Positions 43,855 through 55,933 of a DNA stretch of 64,000 bases are shown here, piece by piece. Made by a program: the position numbers and the translations under genes. A model generated the notes under the pieces. It was not told where the DNA came from. It saw only the letters and a program-made list of their open reading frames with translations, and ran no database searches. The DNA is from Filosporella fistucella. Taxonomy: Eukaryota; Ascomycota; Leotiomycetes; Helotiales. The stretch spans positions 620,001 through 684,000 of the forward strand of contig JAQJZZ010000010.1 of NCBI GenBank assembly GCA_030077755.1, in the 5' to 3' direction. The number at the start of each line of letters is the position of its first letter. Positions within the stretch are counted from its first letter, which is position 1.

Positions 43855-46800
43855 TCAAGCTGTTCGTGGCTCAGCAGTGGAGACATCTGGCATGTCCAAG
43901 AAAGTACCCTTTGTTGCACTTTCAGACTTTTGGCCATCAGCCTTGGAAAGACCAGAAACCCCACTATCTCCTTCCTGTGGATCACGATCAAAGATGATTC
44001 CTTGGATGTTGAGACCATTCTTGTCACTGGCTGGAGTCTTCATGGCTTCCTCATCCACATGCTCGTCGAGATTCATCAGTGCCGGTGGACGATGTCGCAT
44101 TTGGCGGGCCTTTGCAAGTGAGATGGTCTTTTGTTGATAGGTAGTAGTAATTGGTTGAGAGTCATCGCGATCAATGGTAGCTTTCATGAGTGCAGCCATC
44201 CAGAGACGTCCTTGCTTGATATTAGGAACGGCGAAGTAGTGGACTGTAGGTTTTGTGAATGACACTGCCTTTTGCAAGCCAGCACGAGGTGGTACGAGCT
44301 TGAAGATAAACATGGAGTCACCGCTACCCTTGCTCAGGGTCGATTCAGGTTCAGCAGCTGCTTGTGCGGCAGCTATAGTCGTAGTGTGTGTGCCTGAAGG
44401 ACTAGTCGGACTATTTGTGGCTCCAGTGAGAGTTGCATGAAGTCCAGTGAGACGGTCATTATCTGCAGGCAGGACGCGGTGAAAGGAGATATCAATCAAG
44501 CCCTTTTCTTCTGTATCATCTTCGGAGTAGTAGTAAGAGAGGCGACGTCCTTTCAGCACAAACAATCGTGGTTTCCAAGTGGTCATCAGGTTTGGACTCT
44601 TCTTTTTCATCCATCCACTATAATCCGCTCCCTCCATTTGCTCCTTCGGTGTCTTCTTCTCCAAACCCCGAGTGTATGCGCTAGTCTCCTTCTTTGATTT
44701 CTTTCTGCTTGTGCGCGTGGAACTTGGCGTTGTCATGGCACTTGCTGCCTTGGCTCCTGGGGAGTCAAGCTCAAAACTGGGCCCCGCAGAAGATTTGCTG
44801 GATTCTGTACGCGAGGGAGATTGTAGTGGAGACTCCTTCACAGAGGATGGTACAGGCTCAGTGGGCGATGTGACGCGTGACTTTTCGCTTCCAGTGACAG
44901 CATCTGATATTGCGCGTAGTCCAAAGTGTCGGGAAGACATTGGTTTGACGGGCAACAGCCAATCGGTGGGCTTGCCTTGCCGTGCTTCAGGTGATTTAGG
45001 CAATGTGTTGTTATCAAGAGCATTCCCATCAAGTTTTGTAACGGTGGGGGAAGTGATGTCTTTTGGAGGTGGTGCAGGTCGAGGAGGGGCATTGATGGAA
45101 TTCTCCGAGGGCGTGCGGCGTCGACCGTTTACCGACATGCCGTAGTATTTTTGTGCAGCTGACGGAGGGGCTGATTCTCGCATTGAATCTACACTTCCAA
45201 ATCTTGAGTGTCTGGTGTGGGCGGTTGCGCTTCGTACTCTTTGTTCTTCTGTATAACTGGAGTTGCGAGAGTGTGTTGCGGTGCCTGTGCTTCCCCTTTT
45301 TCGCAAAACATTTCGTTGGCGACCATCTGCCTCACCGCCCGAAAAATAGCCGCGATCGAGAGAGTCGAAGGTTGTGGAAGGCGTGACACCTTGTGATAGT
45401 TGGTCGGTTGAGCTTCCGCTCATCAATTTGGCACCTGAAGCTGAAAGCGGTCTGGCAGTAATTGGGAGGGTTGGTGAGGCTGCAGCTCCCATAGTCCAGT
45501 TTCTGTCAAATGATGGCTGTTTCTTATGCGCCCCATCTTGCAACTTTGGTGAAGTCACTGGAGATTCCGCTGCTAAGGTGCCCATGAGAGAAGGAGTGGC
45601 ATACTCGTTTACCGAGCTTTGTCTAGAGTGGTGAAGGTCACGTATAGAGGCAGCTGAGGGTCTTCTCTTATCTCCAACACCTGGTCTAGGACTTTCTTGT
45701 GCATTCATTGGGGATATTGGTGACATAGGCTCAGGTGGTTCGGACCTAATGACATGTTGTTGGGAGAAGCGTGATGTTTGACGAGAATCGGGCCGCTCGT
45801 TCAGACTGGGTATCCTTGGAAGCATACTCGAAGATGTCATGCTGCGACTTCTTCTTCCCGTACCATCGGATCCAATTTCACTGCCATAAGTGGCTGTATT
45901 TCGTCTTGTCGAAGTTCCGTTCACCTCATCTTGAAGAACCTTGATTTTTTGCCAAGTCTTCAATCGCCGGCCAACTGATCCCAACTCAAACTCTTTCAAG
46001 AACACGGAAGTTTGATCCATCCCAAGTAAAACATCTCCAGTGATTTCCTGGTCTCTAAAGACCTCGCAGTGCTTTGTTTCAACTCCCACAGTAAAGAGAT
46101 ACTCCGCAACCTGGTCCGGAGACCAGGTGGATACTTCTTCTTGGGTATGCATGTCCTCGTCCTCTTCGTCTGTATCCTCGCCGTTGATGTAAGATAATCT
46201 CTGATCGATATGACTGCTGTACTCGCTTCCAGAATCGTTTCCGCGTCGGTCTGTGGGTGCAATGCTGTGTTGAGGCGAGTTCATATCAGTAATATGCTCG
46301 TCTATGACACTCAGGGTTTCGTTCATAACAGGACTGTCTTGTCCATGGCCATGAACTTTTGCTGTTGTGATGACGCTTTTAGGTTGAATTGGTTTCGGAG
46401 GAGAAATTGTAGGAGGTAAAATATTCACTGGTTCTTGTGGAGTCGCAGGAGGAGCTAAAGGCGTGGGAATGTTCGGTTTTTCGAGAACCTCTGGTATACT
46501 AGCATCCTGACCAGGCTGCAAGGCTCGATCTCCGCCGGCTGGCTGCACGGCCATTGGCTCAGGAGATATTGGGTTTTGGTCCAGAACGGAATTCACTACT
46601 GTTGGGAGGTTCTCTTTTGGTGGTTCATAAGAAACAGGTTGGGATCGGGGCATTGATGAGGTAGTCGGAGGGTACGAAGGGGGACCTCGAGGGGCAATTC
46701 TTGTGTACACTATCTCAAGTCAGTTGCCATATACCAGAGAGCGAGCTACAGTGTTCCCACCTTCAGGGAAAAGGCCACTTGATCCATTCATCAAGTGCCG

Positions 46801-47100
46801 CCCAAGATACCATCCATCACCAAAATCATCATCTCGCTCAATCAACTCGACACGGTCTCCTTTCGACAGACTTAGCTCATCAGAGCTTCGGGCAGAGAAA
46901 TCGTCTGAATTTGATGAAAGTCAGCCATGCCATCCCTTACTTGTAATTCAATGAAACGTTCCAGCCAAATGATCCGTTTCGTTCTCCCAATACAATCAAT
47001 CGCAGACACACTGGGAATCAGAGGGCCACTCACGAATTACAATCAGAATCTGTCCGGGCTCTGGCCGGCCCAGGGGTTCGTTCGCCGGACGGGATGCCAT
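43855..47100 (-). CDS. Boi1/Boi2-type polarity scaffold (SH3-SAM-PH)
   Basis: Cortical scaffold that binds Cdc42/Rho-type GTPases, phosphoinositides and the exocyst at growing tips. Exons 47034-47100, 46761-46904 and 43855-46709 (GTGAGT...TTCAG and GTGGGA...GATAG); 1021 aa. Domains: SH3 about residues 16-70 (DFSARSSDELSLSKGD, DGWYLGRHL, GLFPE), Pro-rich region, SAM about 263-330 (STWSPDQVAEYLFTVGV...GRRLKTWQKI), long Ser-rich disordered region, PH about 765-915 (YSGWMKKKSPNLMTTWKPRL, RRLSYYYSEDD, ending YFAVPNIKQGRLWMAALMKA). The SH3 domain is split by an intron after its first strand, so the large third exon alone would miss it. This order is diagnostic of Boi proteins. Confidence 0.92.
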
Positions 47101-48151
47101 TTTTCTTCAATGCTGATTATCGCGTTCCACTAGGGACCGTACCTAGGCACAACAAACCATCTGAGGATAGAAAATGTAGTCGCAGTATGGAGGTAACGAC
47201 CGGTAGTCCCACGGAGTCGTGGCCTTTAACAGAATGCGCTGTTCTTCGTGGCCAGGGCTGCAGCTTTAGACGTGTTTTCGAGGTTCGGAAGACACGATGG
47301 TCGTTGCATAGCTGGATGCACACGAGAGCGCCACGAGTATGTGAGCAGGACCAATGGAGGTCAGGAGAGCTGCTTGGCCGGGGGAAGCAAATAAAATGAG
47401 ATGAGGGAAGGAGAGGCGAAATGAGGTGAGGGATGTCTTATTGAGGAGGATCGCGATGAAGGAGAGAGGGCGAAGAGGGAGATGCAAGAATTATCCGTAG
47501 CAGACGAAATCGAGGTGACCGAGTTGGAGTTGTCGCATCACTCGTTCTCGCTCTCCCAGCAGACGGGAGTGGATCTCTTTCCTTCGCATGCTTGGCTTGG
47601 CTTTTGGCCTGGGCTGCTGTTGGTGGGTGGAGGGTAGAGTTAAAGCAGCGCCCGGGTCAGCTCAGTAAGTAACAAAAGAATGCATACGGGAATACGGGTG
47701 TTATATTCGAGCTTTGAATGTTTTGTATTTTCTATGGAGGACTCATTCTGCTTGCTGAGATCGAGTCTAATATGTGTACGGCAAACTCCTACAAGACTAT
47801 TCTCCATCAAGGTATCGAATCATGGTGCTAGGTGAATAGATAATATCTCCGGGTCCTGGATGTTTAACTCCGAGACCAACACCATTACTCTGATATATTG
47901 ATATCTACTTACTATATGCCAACGGTGAATTTCAGGCACTGCCACTTGTTGCAACAAATGGCAAGCGGTTTCTGGCAGATGTTCCATGTTTTGCCTCTAA
48001 GTAAGTCATAACTCCTATCTCTACTAGACTCCATCTACTGTTTGTTTTTAAACGATCAAAAACATTAAATCATCATAGCAGTTAAAACGTCATGATCTTC
48101 ACCTCCTGCAAATTTACCCCAACATCAATTTTCTGCCTGGCTCACATCATG

Positions 48152-48438
48152 CACGGCGAACTAATGGCAAGCCTTCAATCATTTGCAAACATATGATTGT
48201 TCCCCCACGGCGAACTTGTAGGATCTACTATCGGAAACAGAGAATTGAGTTCAGACCTGAACTAAGTCATTCCGGAGTCCTGTCACGACGAACTTTTGGT
48301 AAGATGTGAATTACTTATGACATATTCCGAGTATATCTATTTGTTGCAATCACACTTTTGGGCGCATTCTTGGTACGCGAATACTTGCAAAGTGTTCAGT
48401 AAATTCATACTTTCAAATTGCTCCTTCACGGCGAACTT
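48152..48438. repeat. Recurring CACGGCGAACTT word, 4 copies
   Basis: The word CACGGCGAACTT or a one- to two-base variant starts at 48152, 48206, 48284 and 48427, always in the same orientation. A weaker GCGACGAACTT is near 49179. Sequence around the copies is not conserved enough to call a tandem repeat. Confidence 0.6.
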
Positions 48439-49623
48439 ATCCTCATATATTGTGGACTGTCACTAAGTTATTTCTTGTAATAAATCGCGAGCTATCTAAA
48501 CTATTTCCCAAGATTAATCACGATAATCCATTGTTTCTTCGCAGCAAGCTTGAAGTAGCCCAATCATATCCTAAAGGTGTTTATACTGCTGGGTTTGAAG
48601 CAAGCCATTCCGAGGTTTACCCATTCATTCATTGAGCGCGTATGCAACTGAAACATTTATCCATTTCACTAAGTTAGACTGCTAAACGCCCAAGAACGCG
48701 GCCCAGTCCAAAGATGCACTCTGAGTATAGAATGAGTGCTATTGCATGCTTATAACTTCTCGGCCGTGATCTGCAGCAAATCATCGCAAGGCTTCCAGCG
48801 CCCATCACTCTCTGTTCATGCTCTCTTTACCTCTCCTAGGTGTGACTCTTTGTAATAATAAATTCTGTGAGTAAGCCGCATTTCATGCTGCTAACGTTGT
48901 TGCCATACTACTACAAATGCCTATTCTTCCGACTTGGAATCTGTCATTGAATTCCTCCTAACCATCACGGGGTGGAAATCTTGTAGGAGTTACAACTGAT
49001 GTCACATATAATGGTTTTGGTTCCAGGCACCAGTGTGGGAATGACATTGGAACTTATACCACAGATCTCCGAGATAGTTCTATCTCCGGGCTACTTATGT
49101 CCAGAATCCAGCTTTTTGTGCGTTCGTATCTTAACTCCGATATCCGAAATTTAGCCGAGTTAAATACCTTCCTCAATGCGACGAACTTATAGAAACCATC
49201 TTCACCACAACCATATATTTTTAATATTCTTCGCTCCTTCAGCTCACAGTATGTCTGGCTTGGTTTCAGCATCTACTGACTCCTGCAGACCAATATACAA
49301 TGAGATCCTTCGATTTGCATGATGTGCGGCGGTTGCGCATCCACATGTGCATCCAAATGCGCAAAACTGAATGGTCGGCATCCTCGCACTACGCTGCTGC
49401 TTTTACACCTATCCTCCGTCGCCCTTTGCCCTTCTCGGTGCAGGGTTCCAGTATCGCCGCAAACAACCCAAACATCCTCGCATCATCAACAGCAGAATTT
49501 CCAACTACTTTCTCCCTGGTCACTCCTTTTGATTCCTCAGGACGCCGGTATTATTGCACGGATAGCGCTTCAAATTAATCTTCAAAACACACTTCGATTT
49601 CACCGCATACTGAAAACCGGCTT

Positions 49624-49943
49624 GCAATTCACCCCGCGAGACGAGACCGGGCCATTAATGCAAAATATCATCACCTCGACCCAGCTTCGTCATACTCTGC
49701 TTGAGAAAAGATTCAAAGTCCAGCGCTCTGTCTACGCCAATCTATGGGCACATTTATCCTAGTTTGCAAAGTCTCTTCAAGATCACCCTTCATTGAAAAG
49801 GAATCTGCCAATTCACCCCGCGAGACGAGAGCGGGCTTTAATGCAAAACACTATTCACTCCTCGACCCGAGTTCGTTCGACTTGACAATAGTTTCCAAAT
49901 CCAGCGCGCCAGCGTGCTGCCTATAAAAATCTATGGGCACATG
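49624..49943. repeat. Imperfect direct repeat, unit about 135 bp, period 183 bp
   Basis: Unit 1 is about 49624-49756 and unit 2 about 49807-49943. Shared blocks in order are CAATTCACCCCGCGAGACGAGA, CGGGC, TTAATGCAAAA, ACTC/CTCGACCC, TCCAGCGC and ATCTATGGGCACAT. It lies about 200-500 bp before the start of the MIZ-finger gene, perhaps in its promoter or leader. Confidence 0.8.
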
Positions 49944-50136
49944 TCCCATCGTTAACGCAACCTTACCTTATCACAAACAATTTGCGACTCGTCAATAGCC
50001 TCGTCTCACTTCTCGGCAACACTGATGGTTACAAACATCTCCCACTAGACTACTCGATCCTTTGCTGACCTACCCAAGTCTGACTTGGATCTTATTGAAC
50101 CCGATTTCGATGCCCATTCGAAAACACTCATAAGCA

Positions 50137-53100
50137 ATGCGGGCACCCCCAGATAAGGGAGGGCAGCCAGCTCCATCAGACAGAGATATCGAATCCTCAA
50201 ATGCGACTCTCAATACGCTCTTCGGAGGGGCACGGCAGAAGTCATGGATGGTTGGCGCAGGAGCTCCAGTGCGCCCAACTCCACGAACCAGCACCTCCAG
50301 ACCCTCAGTGCCGCAGGTTGCTTCAGTACAGAGGTAAGATTTTAGATCTCGTGGAGTGGCAGAAGGAGGCCCGGTTGAGTGAGAAGGATTAAGTCATTAC
50401 TAACGATCATACAGGCATGTCCTTCAATCACCAACGCAAAATGACGGGGGGCAAGGACCGTCAGGTTCAAGCAGAAATGCATACCAAAGCGAACGACAAT
50501 TTGATGACGAAAACCAGCGATCTCTTACAATAAATCAGCCTGTCCCTCGAAACGATCTCCCTGGAGAATTACTCGCAGCATCCCAAGACATTGCGGCTCC
50601 CACAGATTCACAAAATCAAGCTGTACAAAACAGTTCACCAAACCAGGACACTCGAACTACAGATACCCGTGCAGTCGCTGACTCATTGCAGCAATATACA
50701 GCTCCCAATGAGGTTGACATGCCACCACTACCCTCCTCTGTTTTGTTACCATCAGAAGGACCGCAACAACTTTCAATCTCGCCTCAAAGTATGAGTCCTG
50801 CTCTTCAACAGCAGCAATCTCCTAGTCTTCCTCAGGTCCAAGGTTCCCGTCGAGTCATTCCTGGCCCTGGACCTGGACCTGCCGAACTGCAGCAAGCTGG
50901 CTCGATCCCAGAAGCTGGGCACCCTCGAACACAATACAGCAACACATTTCAACCGCAAATTGAAAGCCCAAACCTATCAACTCAATCAAATCACAACGAC
51001 ATGACTGTACCTCGAGTAGATACCTCCTGCCTATCAACTCAAATAAATTACAGCAACATCTTTGTCCCTCGACTGGATTCACCCAATCAATTGGCCCAGA
51101 TCTCACCAAGGCCCAACACAAATACTCTACCTGTTAATAGTCCAGATGGAAGAACACCTGCGCCTCATAAACGTCAGAGGAAATCTGTGCCGATGATGCC
51201 CAGCCTCGCAGGTCGTGTCCATCTGATCGATAGGCATATAGCAACGGTCGGTGGTATTATGAATCTGAACAGCGGTCTCGAGCGGCCACGATATCAACTA
51301 TTAAGAGATGCGTGCCTCGCAGAAGATGCCTTCTACGTTGCACTTCATCAGATATTTTGCCTTTGGAATCTTGATCAGAGTCAAATATTGGGAGTTCAGG
51401 GTTTGCCGGACTTGAGTAGTTTAACCTGGGGTTTCAACGCCGTCGGACATTTGATTCGTGATAATTCTCAATTAGCTCCAATTCATAGGAACTGGTTTGC
51501 TCAATTTCCCACGCCTCTGGGAGATCTCTTGAGGACTTCGGAGCCCTACCGAATGACTATCGCAGATGTCGGTGCATGTCTGGAAAAGCTAGCAACTGGA
51601 TGGCCAGAGTTGGCTGCTGACTGCGAGAAACGAAAATATCCCCCTCTTGTTGATGAGCTTGTTATACGACTGGGTTTGCTATCTCCGGTACTTCAAAGAG
51701 TGGTGTTTGCTGCTACTCGCCGAAATCTCGGTTTTGCTGACGAACTAGCGGGTGCCCAAATGGATGATATCTTTAAAAGAGATCAATACGAGCATCAAAA
51801 TCTAGCTAACAGAATGGATACTTCCCGCCCTCCAACAGCAAGAGAGATCGCAGAACGAAATCAAGCTCTCATCTCAGAATATATGACCATGTTTCACAAC
51901 TTTGTTCGAGGTCGGCGTTCGTCAGGAGCCGTGACGGGCAGTCCGTCGAGTCGTATATCAACACCTGTACTTCCTAGTAATGCAGCCTCGAATGGTCCTT
52001 CGCCAAACCCGAACTTCACCCGACCCCAGCAAAGCAGTAATCAACCCGGCCGGCATCAAATTATGGGAAGCCCTGAGATTGCAGGAAATTGGCATGTTCC
52101 CATTCAAACACATCCAAATTCTAGACCAAATATGGCCTCTCCGAACCCCTCCATGACCGCTCCTCGTCGACCAAGTGCTGGAGCAAATCACTCCAATACG
52201 AATACACCCAGCCCGACGCTTTTGCAGGGACTGACTATGCACTCGCCTGTCCAACAAACCTTTCAGCCGCAACAAATATTGAGAAGCAACAGTGGTCATG
52301 CTCAGTCAGGTCAGGCTTCAACATTCATCCCCAATATATTTGTGCCTCAAATTTCTCCACATGCCAACGGCCAATCTCAGTCAGGTCAAGCTTCGACATT
52401 CGTCCCCAATATGAACCTGGCTCAGAATCCTCCACGTGCCAATGGCCAAGCTCAATCAGGTCAGGCTTCAACATTCGTCCCCAATATATTCGTGCCTCAA
52501 CTCTCTCCACATGCCAATGGTCCAGCTGCTCAGCAACGGGCTCAAAGTGTAGCTCGGCAAAATCAACAGGCAGCAAACCAGCAAGGTCAATGGCCACAAT
52601 CTATGCAGAATTCTCAGAGCCAGTTGATGTCACAACAGCCATCCCACCAAATGCTACAGCAGCAGGCATTCATGCAACAATCTCAGATGCAACAAGTTCT
52701 TAACATGAACAGGGCTGCACAGCTAAGACGCAACAGCAATGGTGTCATTGATCCACAGCAACGAGTGGCTTCGAGGAACAGTGGTGTCAGTGGCGGAGGA
52801 CGTGGTACTCCGGGCAGCAATCCTAACCCCACATTCTTTCATCGATCAGGCGTGCCCCGAAACCCGTCAAGAGCACAGAACGAGATTGCAGCATATGCAA
52901 ACAGCCCACCACTTCAACGATCATTTGTGCCTCCTTTAGGCTATCAACATCCTACCCAAACAAAGGATCCAGAAGTAGTGGCTCTCCACCAAGTTCATCT
53001 CCGAAGCCCCATGTTGCTACCTGTTGATGCGCCCAAGCCGCAGTTGGGACAGGAGAACAATCCAGACGATAGATATTACCAAGTTGTTCGAGGATTTGCG

Positions 53101-54105
53101 CTCCCGCCAACAAGAATCACTTCCAGTCAGGCACTCACCAAGTATGACTTTAACGTGCCAAATGGTGATATCGCCCTGATACCTCTTGATACATCAACCG
53201 GAATTGGCCACCCAGGAACGAGATATTTCAAACAGGGCTCACTGCTGTATCGTTTGAGGTGCATACAATTGCCGCGATCTGACCTTGACTGCCCCATATC
53301 AAAGTGGGTTGTCAGTGATACCGTCTGGCCAGATAGTGCGTCCTTGACAATTAATTCGCACCACCTAGAGATCAGACGGAAAAATCACCACCAGAAGGAT
53401 CTGCCCATTGATCTTACTTCATACGTTCGCGTTGCAGGTTCAAAGGGGTGTCACATTCAGATGTCAATCATTCGGAACCGCATCAAATTGAAGGAATCCA
53501 ACTACTTACTTGCTGTTGAGGTTGTGGAAATTCTTCAGCACAGGCAAATTATCAACGCCTGTCAAAAGCATCGTATCCCTGCCAATGTCACGCTAGACAA
53601 GATTAAGAAAAGCCTTGCAGGCCCAACTGACGACGAAGATGACGATTTCGCAATGGTTATAAGCGATCTTTCCGTCGGTCTAGCGGACCCATTTACAGCT
53701 AGGATCTTCGACACACCTGTCCGTGGGAGCAGCTGTCTTCATCGAGAGTGTTTCGACCTAGAGACGTTTCTTTTGACCCGCAATAGTAAGCCTAAACGTC
53801 CGGAACAGCCTAGCATGGTTGATGTATGGAAATGCCCGCTGTGTAGCAAAGACGCTCGACCATTCGAGTTGAGAATCGATGACTTCTTTGCTTCAGTCAG
53901 ATCAGGCTTAGCAGAGCAAGGCCGCCTCGATTGTAGGACAATCTTGATCAGTGCAGATGGCAGTTGGCGCCCTAAGGTGGAGAAGAGGAAGGCAACTGCA
54001 GATCCAGATAGCGACGAGTCAAGTGACGAAGACAGATCGTCCAAGAAGAAAGCTATCGCCGCAAAAGGCAAGAAGGTAGTTGAGGTTATTGATCTAGATG
54101 ACTAG
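50137..54105 (+). CDS. MIZ/SP-RING zinc finger protein (putative SUMO ligase)
   Basis: Probable nuclear E3 SUMO-protein ligase or ZMIZ-like co-regulator. Exons 50137-50333 and 50415-54105 (GTAAGA...TACAG); 1295 aa. The N-terminal half is disordered and Gln/Ser/Pro/Asn-rich. A middle segment (about 330-560) looks folded and helical (EDAFYVALHQIFCLWNL, LGDLLRTSEPYRMTIADV). A 25-residue repeat occurs three times (52294-52518). A conserved region follows (YYQVVRGFALPPTRI) and then the SP-RING at about residues 1160-1220: SSCLHRECFDLETFLL...VWKCPLCSKDARPFELRID, with the C-x-H-x2-C and C-x2-C zinc ligands. The tail is acidic then basic (DSDESSDED, SKKKAIAAKGKK) and ends VIDLDD, resembling a SUMO-interacting motif. 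No SAP domain is seen, unlike Siz1/PIAS. Confidence 0.88.
52294..52518 (+). repeat. Three in-frame 75-bp repeats within the MIZ-finger gene
   Basis: Consecutive 75-bp units at 52294-52368, 52369-52443 and 52444-52518 encode 25-residue repeats with the core QSGQASTF(I/V)PN and ends in (P/S)P(H/R)AN. Units 1 and 3 share NIFVPQ(I/L)SPHAN while unit 2 diverges to NLAQNPPRAN. Related, weaker phrases (NIFVPRLDSP, TVPRVDTSCLSTQ) occur near 51000-51090. Confidence 0.9.
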
Positions 54106-55132
54106 ATTTTCTTTTTCCCCTTTAATTTCTATTTCAACTGCCCAGCGAGCAAGCAGTTACGCTTTTCATTGCACTACACTTGCGAGGAGATTTGCATACA
54201 CCATGGCGTACTTGGCTAGCGTTTGCTTTTATCGATCATGGCATAGCATGGCAGGGGATTGCGGTCTGACTCATAGCTTGGCCAAGCTTTCAGTGGCGTT
54301 TTGTTTTGCTTTCACATGGGTTTGGAGCTGGAGTCAATGTGGACTGGTGCAAAGGAGCGTTCATACCCCGGGAGCATATCGCATTTGTATTTTAGCCTCT
54401 ATTCGCACAACTTAGCGTGATAGACAATTGATGACCTGATTTTCTAGCTTGGTACTATTATTTGATGTGAAATGTTCTATGAGATAATGGAGAATCGAGA
54501 TATTCCTGAGAATACAGTTGATCCTTGGAGAACTATAACTCTACTACTTGTCCAAATAGGTTGAAAATATTTCGAGATACCTTATAGTCTATAACTTCTT
54601 TAGGGTATTTTAAAGGGCTTTCAAAGACCTAGCTCGCTGAAGTAATTACTAAAGATTTGAATATCTAAAACACTTTTATAACTTTAAGCTTTCTTAACTT
54701 ATCGATTATTAATTAAATTATTTTTCTATTCTAATAGTCTAATTCTTCGCTTGTTCGAATTTTGTCGCTAGATTCCACGGAGTATACTCCTTTGATCAAT
54801 CGAATTAAAAGGACAAAAGCACCTCGGAGATTTTAAAGATCAAAAGGTCCCTTTGTCTACCATTCCAATATGACAATACCGCGAAAGTCTAGGAAATGTC
54901 TGGAGAAATTTCCATTTTTCATTCAGTTCTTGTATTTCGTACAATATCCCTCGGCGTCTCTAGTAAGAGTTACTCCCATATTTCTCGCAACCTCATTCTC
55001 CCAGCTATAGGAAGTCTATTCAATTCTCTATATTCTACCATTCTCTTCTTTTTTAGTTTCCATCAATCCACTCACGAACAAAGAATCACATCTCCACACC
55101 TTGCCAAATATTATTCATAATACTAAACACAA
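54106..55132. other. AT-rich intergenic region
   Basis: 3' UTR of the MIZ-finger gene and promoter of the next gene. 54420-54760 is notably AT-rich with no open frame. No repeat family recognised. Confidence 0.55.
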
Positions 55133-55933
55133 ATGTCCCTCTCCTTCTACGCCACGGTCCTCACAACTTTCCTCCTCCTCAAAATCATACACCTCGTTTT
55201 CCCATCTCTCTCACCGCTGCTATTCACAATAAATATCTTGCTGCTAGTGTACTTGCTACACTTTATTTCTGTGCCACTTCTCAGAGGTGTGATAAGAGTG
55301 ATAGCCGAGATGGAGGTGAGTGCAGAGGGAGGCAGAATGGGTGCGGTGGAGAGGGTTTGGAGTGGTGTGATAGGGCTACTTGGACTGGGTGATGGGAAAG
55401 AGGAAGAGAGGAGGGGGCTTCTGATGGTGGGAGACGAGGAGGACGATGATGATGAGTCGGAAGAACAGGTTGTTGAGAGGGAAGAGGGGCGTTTTCATCA
55501 AGAGTCTGAGATTAAAAACATCAACGAGAATGCCCAGAATACCTCACATAAACCCGCTCTCAAACTCCCACGACCCTCTATTCTCTCCTCATTATCAATA
55601 GGCTCTTATTCATCATCCTCTCGCCATTTGGAACCCTCGCCACCCACTCACAACACGAATAAACCCAGGAATCCTAATCGACATGTCCATTTTGCATTCT
55701 CTTCCCATGAAGAAAAAGACAGTCGTGCATGGCGTGATAGCCATAGACACCGACGAGTGGAGAGGAGGGTACTGGAACCAGGGCAGATGAGGGGGTTTAT
55801 GCAAGGGATTGGAGAGGGGATTGGGGAGGTGGGGTTAAGGGATTTGAAGGAGAGGCAGAGGAAGGGGAGGGAGAAGGAAATGGAAGAGATGGAGAAGAAA
55901 AAGGCAGAGAGCGATGATGAAGGGGTAGATTGA
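55133..55933 (+). CDS. Hypothetical membrane-anchored protein with charged tail
   Basis: Single exon, ATG to TGA, 266 aa. I do not recognise the family. Residues about 5-55 form two closely spaced hydrophobic helices (FYATVLTTFLLLKIIHLVF and LLFTINILLLVYLLHFISV). Then comes an acidic run (EEDDDDESEE, about 102-111), a Ser-rich region, a His/Arg-rich stretch (WRDSHRHRRVERRVLEPGQM) and a Lys/Glu-rich, probably coiled C-terminus (RQRKGREKEMEEMEKKK). The topology suggests an ER or other endomembrane anchor with a cytosolic tail. A pyrimidine-rich leader with ACACAAATG precedes the start. Confidence 0.6.
   Translation: MSLSFYATVLTTFLLLKIIHLVFPSLSPLLFTINILLLVYLLHFISVPLLRGVIRVIAEMEVSAEGGRMGAVERVWSGVIGLLGLGDGKEEERRGLLMVGDEEDDDDESEEQVVEREEGRFHQESEIKNINENAQNTSHKPALKLPRPSILSSLSIGSYSSSSRHLEPSPPTHNTNKPRNPNRHVHFAFSSHEEKDSRAWRDSHRHRRVERRVLEPGQMRGFMQGIGEGIGEVGLRDLKERQRKGREKEMEEMEKKKAESDDEGVD

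Larger units (their letters stand above)
47101..50136. other. 3-kb intergenic region between divergent genes, with repeats
   Basis: No gene supported. It holds four copies of a CACGGCGAACTT-like word (48152-48438) and a 183-bp-period direct repeat (49624-49943), listed separately. Frames of up to 147 codons at 49300-49926 arise within the repeat and have no recognisable domain. It must contain the promoters of the BOI-like gene and the MIZ-finger gene. Confidence 0.5.
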
